Assembly: GCA_019426215.1 (NCBI GenBank) | Contig: CM033403.1 | Span: 35,784,754 to 35,848,753, forward strand | Reading direction: 5' to 3' | DNA length: 64,000 nucleotides | Source: Buddleja alternifolia | Lineage: Eukaryota > Streptophyta > Magnoliopsida > Lamiales > Scrophulariaceae | In this document: piece after piece, positions 13,726-22,906 of the stretch | How the letters are laid out: each line of letters starts with the position of its first letter | How positions within the stretch are numbered: the first letter of the stretch is position 1 | Made by a program: the position numbers and the translations under genes | Notes under the pieces: model-generated | The model's input: only the letters and a program-made list of their open reading frames with translations | What the model was told of the DNA's origin: nothing | Database searches by the model: none

Positions 13726-13934
13726 GTTGTAAATTATTGTAAATTTTTATTTGATTTAAAAGTGGTGATTAGTTTATATTGGTTTATTGTAAATTAAACT
13801 CGTTATCATTTGTAATTATTGGAGATTATTATTTCGTGAATGAAATTAATTTAGGATTTTAATTTGTTGTTTCTGTTGAGCAATTGGGAAGGATAGAGCT
13901 AGCTGAAATTATAATAAAAAAAACAAAAAAAAAG

Positions 13935-14232
13935 CTCAACTGTTACAGCGGTTCAATAACGAACCGCTGTAACAGAATTTAAAAAAAAATTAAATTAAAA
14001 AAAATGGTGACCTATTACAGCGGTTCCTTTCCGAACCGCTGTAATAGTTGAATTTTTTTAATTATATTATTTATTTTTTTGGTTTGTTACAGCGGTTTGT
14101 TATTGAACCGCTGTAATAGGTCGTATTTTACAGCGGTTAAAAATCGCTGTAATAGGGAACTTACCAATTACAGCGATACGTATTACAGCGGTTAAAACCG
14201 CTGTAATAGTGGGAAAAAAACGCTGTAACAGG
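13935..14232. repeat. Right subterminal repeats of the CACTA element
   Basis: Copies of TTACAGCGGTT and AACCGCTGTAA are spaced 10-60 bp apart and mirror the left end. Confidence 0.85.
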
Positions 14233-14249
14233 CCTTTTCTGTAGTAGTG

Positions 14250-15224
14250 CATATTATACAGTAAATTAATCTCCATTATACAATACATTATATTACATTA
14301 TACAGTTCATACAATTGGGTTATACAGTGTGGAATTAAATGCAATCCTTAGAGTCAGTTGAATACTATATATAGTAGAATGTACACAGGTATACAGTTAG
14401 TACTAGGGCTGTAAACGAGCCGAGCTCGAGCCGAGCCTGATGAAATTTTCAGGCTCGAGCTCGAGCTTGATTATACTTTTTTGAGCTCGAGCTTGAGCTC
14501 AAACTCGACGAGCCTCATTTTCTAGGGCTTGAGTTCAAGCTCGAAGTAGATGAGCCGAGCTCGAGCTTGAAGTAATAAATAATTTAAAAAAAATTTAGAA
14601 AATAAAATAAATTTTATTTTTTAGCTTATAACAATACGTTAATAATGTATAGTATACATTATTCACATATACAATAAGTATTATTAAGATAAATAATAAT
14701 TAAATATCTTATATTCAATAAGTATTTAGAAAATAGAGGAGAATGTCGTGAAAACATGATTTCATTAAGTTATTTTATAGAAAAATATATCATATCAACT
14801 AAAATATGTAATCTTATAATTGTTGTTGTTATTGTTTTGCACGATTTAAACAAAATAGAAAAAAAAAACTTAAATATTATTAAATTATGTTGTATATAAA
14901 ATTGCAAGTATTATTTTTATGAAATACGACTATTTTTAGACATATATTAAAAATTAATAATTAAAGCTAAATTAATAAAAAATAATAATAAAAGTTCACG
15001 AGCCTACTCATGAGCATATGAACAACTATAAGTGAGCTCGAGCTCGACTCACGAAAAAGCTCGAGCTCGAAAAGCTCCTCTAGTTAGTACAATAGTGATA
15101 TACAGTGCATGTTAACACATTATACTTTTATGATACATTAACTAATTAAACAGTGTACAGAACCTTTATTAATTTTATACAGCGGGTTATTCAATATTAT
15201 ACAGTAAGAAGTCTCGTTAATAAC
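14250..15224. repeat. ctgtata / tatacag motif cluster
   Basis: Outside the nested hAT element this DNA (14250-14395 and 15091-15224) has about nine copies of tatacag or close variants, for example at about 14265, 14302, 14321, 14391, 15100 and 15177. The same motif occurs left of the CACTA element near 8180-8345. The clustering resembles subterminal repeats of an older element into which the CACTA and hAT copies inserted. Confidence 0.5.
14404..15082. mobile_element. Non-autonomous hAT element with perfect 8-bp TSD
   Basis: The flanks gttagtac (14396-14403 and 15083-15090) are an exact 8-bp duplication. The ends TAGGGCTG and CTCCTCTA form short inverted repeats. Both subterminal regions are dense in the self-complementary hexamer-type motif GAGCTCGAGCTC, and the 550-bp AT-rich middle has no open frame. 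Length is 679 bp. Confidence 0.9.
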
Positions 15225-15451
15225 CAATAAAGTATTTCCTGATGATATCTGCAGATGCAACTTTACGTTCAATTTGTGTCATCTGCCCAATCTTTTCTTC
15301 AAGTGTCATTATCCTCATCAAATCTCTGATTCTCACATTCAACGGTTGTTTTTGGATCTTTGTATTTCATATACTCTGCTGCCGCCGCCGCCAACAACAA
15401 CAACCACAGCACCACCAGCGCCTCCGCGAGACGCACCGCAAGCCTCGCCAT
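15225..15451 (-). pseudogene. GH3 beta-glucosidase (exohydrolase-like), frameshifted first exon only
   Basis: The minus strand starts ATG at 15451 with a signal-peptide-like stretch (MARLAVRL...LWLLLLAAAAA), then EYMKYKDPK. After one extra A in a run of five A near 15348-15352 the reading continues in another frame as QPLNVRIRDLM, MTLEEKIGQMTQIERKVAS and YFIG, ending at a GT donor (15224-15223). This is the N-terminus of plant GH3 beta-glucan exohydrolase/BoGH3B-like enzymes, distinct from the BXL family at 41-49 kb. No second exon is found down to the TBL gene, so the rest is missing. The homopolymer shift could be a sequencing error, but truncation alone makes it non-functional. Confidence 0.8.
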
Positions 15452-15779
15452 GATCCGATCAACTAAATCCTCTAAAAAAACCCCTCCTCTTTCAATACAT
15501 TTTTCAATTGATTGTTACTGCTTAATGAGTAAAAATTAATATATGGAAATGTATGATTTTCATGTAGAATTAATGTTAAATTTATGGAAATGGATCCGCC
15601 ATTAATGCTTATGCATATTCACTATATGTGTAATTTACTATTGTACCCCTCAGCCAATTACAATTAGGGTTTCCCGCCTGTTTCTAGTGTTATTTTGGAC
15701 TGTTTGATTTAATTGATCTAATGGTGTATATTGGGTCTTATATCTTATCTAATATAAGGTATGTATTAGATCTTGACCC

Positions 15780-15840
<61 letters not shown>

Positions 15841-16592
15841 TTTGGTAATTATGTCCCTTTTTCCCATGTGCAAGTTTCTGTACTAATCAAATTATGTAAT
15901 ACTCGACTTCCTTGGAAGCTCGATTAATTAAGTTGATTGACATAACAAACGTATTTGAACGTATTTTACTGTTCGATCATATTTGAAATTTGGTTGTGTT
16001 CGACTTGGTTATTAAAAATGAAATGAGAATGTGTGTGTAAAAATATCAAGTTCCTTGGCTTTGCCTTGTGTTTGACTTGATTCAGAATTCATCTGATTTG
16101 AACTCAGTTAGCTCGGACACAATATTTAAAGCTGAATAAAAATTCAAAATTGAAAATATATATTGTTCAACTCAACTAAATTCACTCACACTCTTTTACC
16201 TCATGTTTAACAAATATATTAAAAATCGAATCTCGATATTTTTTTAATATTTATTGATTTTACTTATTTTTATAACAAGAGTTAATACATCTACATCTAC
16301 TCTAAATTTCAATTGTGGCATTAATTTTTACAATTTCTTCGATAATTATCATTATTCAATTTTCAATTGCAGCTGAAGAATTTATTTTCAATATTATATG
16401 ATGTGTTTCACTTAATCTTAAAGACCAAAAAAAAAAAAAAAGAACTATTGAAAGAAAAGGAGTAACACAGAAAAGATTATTGATAAACTATAGATTACAA
16501 CATCCTCCTGTAGTATCAGTATAAACTGTATACATATATCCATTCCATCTCATGGGAAAATCAAGAAACTGCTGTACTAAATCTAGCTTGAA
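15452..16592. other. Intergenic, with (TA)n-(TG)n microsatellite
   Basis: A compound repeat (TA)n followed by (TG)n spans 15781-15838. The remainder is AT-rich and I see no gene. The DNA before 16593 is the 3' flank of the next gene. Confidence 0.6.
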
Positions 16593-17977
16593 TTACAACA
16601 TCACTCTCCACGCAATGACCATAAACACGAGCCCGTAAATCACAGCGCTCGACGCCTTGTTCTTGCTAGCATCATCAGCTTGAATATGCTCAAGCACATT
16701 GAAGTTCCCTGTTGGGAAATCAATCAATCAATCACAATTATATTTCATAATATTCAGGAAAAAAGAAAAAAAAAATAAACGGTTATACAATACCATACCC
16801 CTTTTTGGTCCATAGCTACATCCAGATTCAAGTGTTTCTCGAAGATCACTTAGTGTCGCCTTGTTGTAGAATATGAAGTGTTTTAAGATGCTATCAATAC
16901 AGTCGAGGGCATGGTGCGTCTCGGTTAGGCATGGCCCCTCGCAATATTTATCGGTGTATTCGGGTGGTACGTTTAGCTCACCGCTTTGGGTCAGCCTGTG
17001 GGCTTCATCACAGCTGCTGTAGATCTGCAGATAGATTTGTAATAGAAAAGGATTACTCTAGAATAGAGACGGAGCAAGTATGCCCCCCCTGAAGTTTACT
17101 CTAGAATAGAGATAATAACATGCATATCCTTTCACTTATTGGATAATTATCACGAGCCCCTAAAGTTTTGTAAACTGCCAAGACACCTCGGGTCAGATCC
17201 TAACAACTCGAAAAACATGAGGTGAAATTGTAATTTGCTTCTACTGATAGGAGCAAAATTGTAATCTATTTTTACTGTAGGAGATGTTATGGTAATCTCT
17301 CAAATCTAGGAGTGCTTTCCGTAATTAGTCTCCAGGAGGTGTTTACATAATTTACACTTAAATTAAATTGAATTCAAGAATTTTCCCCTTCAAAATGTCG
17401 CCGGTGAACTTAAATAACTATTTTGGGCCTCCAAAGACTAAAGAATCCTGGCTTCCCTGACTTGCAATATACACTTTTGATATGAGAGAAGAGTCTTTTA
17501 CCGGGAAATAATTATTTTCAAGAATACATATTGATCGTAGCCAGAATTATATGAACTTTCAGGTTTCATTGTTCGTGTGGCATTTCGGATGATCGATGAC
17601 GAAATTTCAAGCAATACTATTATTAATACAATAACTTACATGTTTATCGCTGAGACATTCCAGGGCTTTGTTGAAAATAAGAGCAGGACTTGTGCCTATT
17701 ATTCCGGCTTGAGGAAAAAACTGATCCGTCTCTCCTTCAACTTCTGCTTTAGGCAAATATTCATCTGCAATTACGCCTGCAGCGCCTAGATGTGGATACT
17801 CATATGGATGCTCATATGCTCTTCCTGTCATAAATATCAACAAATATTCAATATCAATAATTAAAAAAGAATAAGTCTGACAGTTCCCCGATGCATACCA
17901 AATTTACAAGATGAAACGAACATGAATATCAGAACCGAAACTAGAAGCAGACGATTAGTGGATGCTGAGAAAGCCAT
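16593..17977 (-). CDS. Secreted Cys-rich plant protein with C-terminal hydrophobic tail (DUF7731-like)
   Basis: Four exons join in frame: 17977-17899, 17824-17640, 17024-16799 and 16708-16593 (606 nt, 201 residues), all GT-AG. The N-terminal 24 residues (NRLLLVSVLIFMFVSS) form a signal peptide. The conserved core runs from ALIFNKALECLSDKH through IYSSCDEAHRL, KYCEGPCLTETHHALDC, FIFYNKATLSDLRE and SGCSYGPKRGNFNV. It has six Cys, enough for three disulphides. The tail SSAVIYGLVFMVIAWRVML after a small-residue stretch is typical of a GPI-attachment signal, so a cell-surface protein is likely. I recognise the core as a plant-only uncharacterised family, probably the one labelled DUF7731; the label is from memory. 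Function is unknown. Intron 2 (17025-17639) contains old repeat DNA. Confidence 0.85.
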
Positions 17978-19038
17978 TTCATATATTTTTTTAAGAACCC
18001 TACTAAAGGGGCAAAAATTTAAGCTAAGTTCACTAGAATGATGAGATTTTGCAGTAATCAACAATCTTATAGTGAAAAAGTGGAAGTCGAGAAACTATGT
18101 CTGTAGAACTCATCAAGTAAAGTAAAGGTTCAATTGGATAAAATACAGTTGAAAATGAGGGAAGGATGGTTGGACTATACTCACCAACTTTCATATTCCT
18201 TTTGTTTGACAGCAATATTTCAAACCTGCATTAAGAACCTTGTAGTACAAGTCATGATTTATTTGAAGAAAATAATCATATAATGTAACAAGAAAGAATT
18301 GTTTCTTATCTACACTCAACTTCTATATCAGATTTAGCAAAGCAAGAAAACCATCAAATTTGTTGCCCATAAAACAATTTAACCATAACCCGACTTTCTA
18401 TCGATAGTTGCAAAGCTTTTAACCTGTCTTGATATCTTCTGATTCACATTTTTTCCTTGTTCTAATCGGAGCAGTGAATGTCTTTAAAATAAGCAAAAAT
18501 CTTCTAAAATTTTCATTTACCAAGTTCTCTTCCCTCTCTTATTCATTGGACATCAAGGCTTTACATATTTTCAATTAAAATGTATGTGGTTATACAAAGA
18601 TAATAGAGTGTGTAAAAAGCTCACCAGAAGTCCAACAAAAGGTTAACTTTCTGTATATCTTACGAATGATCTTGATCAAGGGTAATGCACAATAAGGGAT
18701 CCAGAAAAAAAACGACAATTTCAAAATTGTGAAGTAATGAACAATTAGTCCTACATATTCTTCCCAAATCCCAACTCATGTCCTAAGATATGAAGCTCGA
18801 CGGATATGTCACATGCTTAAAAGAAGCCTGTCTAGCCCCGTTACGAATTAAATGGTAAAAATAAAAGAAGGTGTTTGTTCCTTTTCCAGGCTGGTCTATG
18901 ATAAGAACAGGACTAACTCCAAATTACAAGACAAAACCAAAAATATTTAAAAAGAGTATTTTAAAAATACAATTGCACACCTATAACGTCTCATAGCATT
19001 GGAAACCACGCGAACAAGTTTCCCTTTGAATATAGCAT
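17978..19038. other. Upstream region of the secreted protein gene and 3' flank of the PPR gene
   Basis: No coding region is supported. Short frames at 17861-18215 (minus) overlap the leader of the gene above and have no recognised similarity. Confidence 0.5.
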
Positions 19039-21216
19039 TCAACCAATCAAATCACCAGATTTAATAGGTATTGGTTTCAATGCCATACCCTTCTCTTTGT
19101 ATTTCAGCCATACATCTCGGGCTTCTAGAAGTCTGCCTGATTTCACTAGGGCATCAATGAATGAATTACATGTATAAGCATCAGGTGTACATCCATTTTT
19201 CTCCATCAAAGAAAACAATTCTTTAGCTTCAACAAATCTTCCACTTTCCGACAATGCATTAATAAAAGCAATGTAGGTAAAATTATCAGCACGCAAATCC
19301 AGTGCTAACATGCTCGTGAGAAGCCTCTTCGCCTTATCAATTTTATTAACTTTACAATACTTTTGTATTAGAGCATTAAAAGTATAAACATCAGGCCTTA
19401 TTCCATCAATTTGCATCTTTCTCAGCAGTTTCATTGCTTTAACAACATTCCCCGAGATGCACAATGAACGGATTAAGCAATTGTATGTGACAGTATTAGG
19501 AGTGATTCCCCACTCCACCATTTCTAAGAAACAATCAAAAGCATCAATAATCTGATTAACCTGGCAAAGAACGTCAATTATTGAACTGAAAGTGAAGACG
19601 TCTGGTCTAAAACCATGATCTAACAGCATAAGTAGCAATTCCCTTGCCTTAATTACGTCCCTACCGTTGCAATACCCTGCAATAAGGGTATTAAAGGTAA
19701 TAAGGTTAGGACAAATACCTCTTTTAGACATCACTCCTAAAGTCTCTAATGCTCTGTCCATCAATTTAGCTTTGCAAAAGCAATCAATCACCATATTATA
19801 CGAGAAAACATTTGTTACAAGTCCTTCTTTGTGAATCCAACTTAAATACTGATTGCCCTTCTCTTCTCTTCTTGACGTGTACAGAGACTCAACAAGGGCC
19901 AGACAAATATTTAAATCGACCTTCATCCCCCGTTCGATGAAATACTCGAATATCTCACAAGTTTCCTCAATATCCAATCCTTTAATCAAACAAGTCATTG
20001 CAATGTTAAATATTGAACTATCGGGAACATAACCTTGTTCATCAGCTGTCCTCAAAAATGCAGCCGCTTGTTTCGGTAAAAAATTATTACAAAGGCAGTA
20101 AATTATATTATCATACACCACTTTAGGAAGATCGGTCTCCTTATTCACCCATTTCAATAAACCCTCAAAAGCTTCACACGGTGGCAAAGAACGAAAAACT
20201 CCATTTATTAGTGATCTATATGTTGCATCATTCGGCCTTACATTCTTAACCTTCATTCTCCCAAGAACCCTAAATGCGTCGTCTACTCTTTTCGCATTAC
20301 AATAACCGTCTATCAAGATAGTATACGTAAACACATTGGATAAATATCCCGACCCCTCCATCTGTTTCACTAACCGAATGGCCTCTTCCATTACACCAGC
20401 CTTACAAACTCCATGAATAAGGATATTATATGTAAATCTATCCCTAATACAATTATCCACCTCCATCTGCTGAAACTTAAGGTAAGCTAAATCGAGCGAA
20501 TTCGACTTCACTAATCCATCTATCACGGCATTATACAACCGTGTACTAGGACTAATTCCCAAATACGAAACCTGCTGAAAAACCTCCGAGCAATAATTTG
20601 CCAACCCCAATCTCCCCCAACTACCAATCAAAGCACAAATCAATTCCTCATTAACCCTACATCCCGAATCCCTAATATCCTCTACCAATTCAGCAGACAA
20701 CAAAACCGGACCTTTCCTATAAAGCGCATTGCTTAAAGCACTGCGAATCGATCGATCCTTAGCAAGTGAAGCATCGATTTTCGATAACCAAACGTAAAAT
20801 CGCAGAAAGCATACAGCACTTTCTTGATTTTGCAAAATGCTAACCACAATTTGAGTATTCAAATTAACCCTTTGAGCCCTAAATTCATGGTTTAGCAGCA
20901 CATACCAATCTTTTCTACACAAAATGTCAGCGAAGTAACGATGATCAATACGCTTTGAGTTTAATATGTGTTCACGAGCTGAAATGCGAGTATTAGGAGC
21001 TGAAATTGAATCGAAACTTGAGTTTTTGAATTCAAGCTTACCTGTTGACGAAGGGTTAGGGTTTATACCGAGATTTTGCGAAGGTTTCGATTGAGAGGGT
21101 CTTTCAAATTTGGGGGTTTTAGGTGTGTTAATGTTTTGTGTGAGGTTTCGGAATTCAGGTGTTGCCCTAGAAGCCAGAGATGAAAGCTTTCTCATGGATT
21201 CATAGTAGTATCTCAT
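19039..21216 (-). CDS. P-class pentatricopeptide repeat protein, PPR40-like
   Basis: This is an intronless gene of 725 residues. The first 90 residues are rich in Ser, Arg and Lys and lack repeats, which fits an organelle transit peptide. From about residue 190 there are roughly fourteen tandem 35-residue P-type repeats with signatures such as TYNILIHGVCKAGVMEEAIR, TYTILIDGYCNAKRVDDAF and TFNTLIAGYCNGRDVIKARE. There are no E, DYW or SMR extensions, so RNA stabilisation or translation rather than editing is likely. Landmarks FRSLPPCEAFE, YVPDSSIFNIAMTCLIKG and EMVEWGITPNTVTYN resemble Arabidopsis PPR40 (At3g16890), a mitochondrial protein linked to complex III, as I recall it. Alternative start Met codons exist (codon 8). 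Orthology needs a tree. Confidence 0.9.
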   Translation of the reverse strand: MRYYYESMRKLSSLASRATPEFRNLTQNINTPKTPKFERPSQSKPSQNLGINPNPSSTGKLEFKNSSFDSISAPNTRISAREHILNSKRIDHRYFADILCRKDWYVLLNHEFRAQRVNLNTQIVVSILQNQESAVCFLRFYVWLSKIDASLAKDRSIRSALSNALYRKGPVLLSAELVEDIRDSGCRVNEELICALIGSWGRLGLANYCSEVFQQVSYLGISPSTRLYNAVIDGLVKSNSLDLAYLKFQQMEVDNCIRDRFTYNILIHGVCKAGVMEEAIRLVKQMEGSGYLSNVFTYTILIDGYCNAKRVDDAFRVLGRMKVKNVRPNDATYRSLINGVFRSLPPCEAFEGLLKWVNKETDLPKVVYDNIIYCLCNNFLPKQAAAFLRTADEQGYVPDSSIFNIAMTCLIKGLDIEETCEIFEYFIERGMKVDLNICLALVESLYTSRREEKGNQYLSWIHKEGLVTNVFSYNMVIDCFCKAKLMDRALETLGVMSKRGICPNLITFNTLIAGYCNGRDVIKARELLLMLLDHGFRPDVFTFSSIIDVLCQVNQIIDAFDCFLEMVEWGITPNTVTYNCLIRSLCISGNVVKAMKLLRKMQIDGIRPDVYTFNALIQKYCKVNKIDKAKRLLTSMLALDLRADNFTYIAFINALSESGRFVEAKELFSLMEKNGCTPDAYTCNSFIDALVKSGRLLEARDVWLKYKEKGMALKPIPIKSGDLIG

Positions 21217-21330
21217 GAGGGCTTTGGCTATGGTGGAAGCTGTTTGGCTTAGAAAGGGTTTTTCTAGTACTTGAACCAGCTACGTGAAGGTTGGTAAACA
21301 CGAGCCACTTTTCAATCAGTTACTTTTTAA

Positions 21331-21531
21331 GGTTGTATGTTCGATTTTCTGAGTCAAAGTGCGTGAGAGTTGTGTTGATAAACGATTTGTACAATATGTC
21401 CACGTGAGTGATAGTTGTGTTGAAAAGCGAAGGTTGTATGCTCGATTTTCTGGGTCCGCGTAAGTGAGAGTTGTGTTGATAAGAGATCTGTACAATATGT
21501 CAACGTGAGTGATGGTTGTGTTGAAGAGCGA
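21331..21531. repeat. 101-bp tandem duplication upstream of the PPR gene
   Basis: Two copies, 21331-21431 and 21432-21531, both start ggttgtatg and end ttgtgttgaaRagcga, with a few substitutions. They begin 115 bp upstream of the PPR start codon, so they lie in its promoter. Confidence 0.85.
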
Positions 21532-22350
21532 CGATAAGCTAGTTATGATATGAGAAACATGCCTTGACCTGATAAGTGAAGTGATGGGAGACAACTCTAC
21601 CGAAACTTTATTTAATAAAAAAAATAGCTAATTGAATCCGACTGGTCACTAAGTTAGTTACTTTTTTTCAAAATATGTGTAACATGAATTAAATTATGTT
21701 AAGAACATGTTTAACCGTATAGAGCATAGCCGATGAAGCCTAGCACTTTTTATGAAGCTGAAGCCTTAAGATATTAGATATAATTGCTCTATGAAGCGTT
21801 TATCTCAATAAAGAAAACCATGTAGATTAGTATAGCTAAGAAACTAATCAAATGATTTAATAACTAACTCTATATCGATCGATAAAAGTTCGTTTCCATT
21901 CGATTTGTTTAATGTACAAATTAAACTTAAACATCATTTTATGTTTGATAAGATTTGGATTTGATTTGAGTTCGACTCGATTACTTCAAAAATAATAGGG
22001 AATGTATAAAATAATAATCTCCCCAAGTTCAATACATGTTCGATCGATTAACGCTCGTAATCTGATTCAACTGACAATTAAACCAAGTTCAAACACAATT
22101 TTTCAAATTCAATAAAAGTTCGATTGAACATTATGTTCTACTTACTTCGTTTACATTTCTATTGATGAATAATGTTTGTATTTTCTCTCAACATAAATAT
22201 ATATACATCTAAGGTTATTTTCAATAAGAAATGTAGTTGTTTTCAATTATCCCAGTATAATCTAGTAGTTACCAGTTAGTAGTTAGATTGTGCAATATCA
22301 CATTCAATAAAGTATACGATATGTTATGACTTGAGAGTAATGGAGCCAAC
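21532..22350. other. AT-rich intergenic DNA
   Basis: No gene, RNA gene or intact element is seen. Confidence 0.5.
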
Positions 22351-22358
22351 TTATAAAT

Positions 22359-22538
22359 CAGGGACAGGACTAGAATTTGGGGTTACGAGTGCGATACATT
22401 AAAAAATGGGTTAAATTTGAACTTTTTGAATTTCGAGAGGGCAAAATTTCAAATTTCAAAAATTTATAAGGCAAAAAAATAATTTTCTCAAATTTGAGGA
22501 TGACGGGGTGCCCCATCAGCCTCGTGGCTCCGTCTCTG
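22359..22538. mobile_element. Short hAT-type MITE
   Basis: This 180-bp element has ends CAGGGACAGGAC and GGCTCCGTCTCTG (inverted repeats of the CAGGGACGGAG type). It is flanked by ttataaat (22351-22358) and gtataaat (22539-22546), an 8-bp duplication with one mismatch. Its termini resemble those of the element at 36797-37738. Confidence 0.85.
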
Positions 22539-22906
22539 GTATAAATACCACATTTAAAAAAGAAAAATGCTATAGCTAAGCTAACTTTTGCAAATTTACT
22601 AATTATCACCTACGCTTGTAATGGTAATTTATTATTTTGTCATTACGAACGTTATTCACACGAAGTCAATTAATTCGTATTTGTTGCATGTATTTTTATC
22701 AAAACTCAAGAAGTAATAAAACAATGACGAGTTGCAAAGTGTTAATAAGCTCAAGAATAAGTTTTTGGGGCTCATTCTAGAAAAAACTATCTCATATTTA
22801 TAGCCATTAAAGGTTTTAGTTAATTACAAAACATCCCAACAATTGGACTTAGTTGTTACTAAATAAATTTTTTGCCAATTGTAGAAATATATATAATAAT
22901 TGCAAA

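Larger units (their letters stand above)
8384..14249 (+). mobile_element. CACTA (En/Spm-type) DNA transposon, internally deleted
   Basis: The left end CACTAGTACAGAAATGG at 8384 and the right end CTTTTCTGTAGTAGTG at 14249 are inverted repeats of the CACTA class. Flanking trinucleotides tat (8381-8383) and cat (14250-14252) are a near match to the 3-bp duplication. Both subterminal regions are filled with direct and inverted copies of TTACAGCGGTT. The interior holds a CT-microsatellite and GC-rich leader (8840-9200), a long AT-rich stretch without genes (9200-10230), a truncated transposase frame, and a second multi-exon gene with a Ulp1 protease domain. Length is 5866 bp. The missing transposase core makes it non-autonomous. 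Confidence 0.9.

Noticed and set aside
17060..17360. Repeat with terms like cacttattggataattatcac in intron 2 of the secreted protein gene
   Set aside because: It looks like an old dispersed repeat (compare 44930-45150) but ends and target duplication could not be set.
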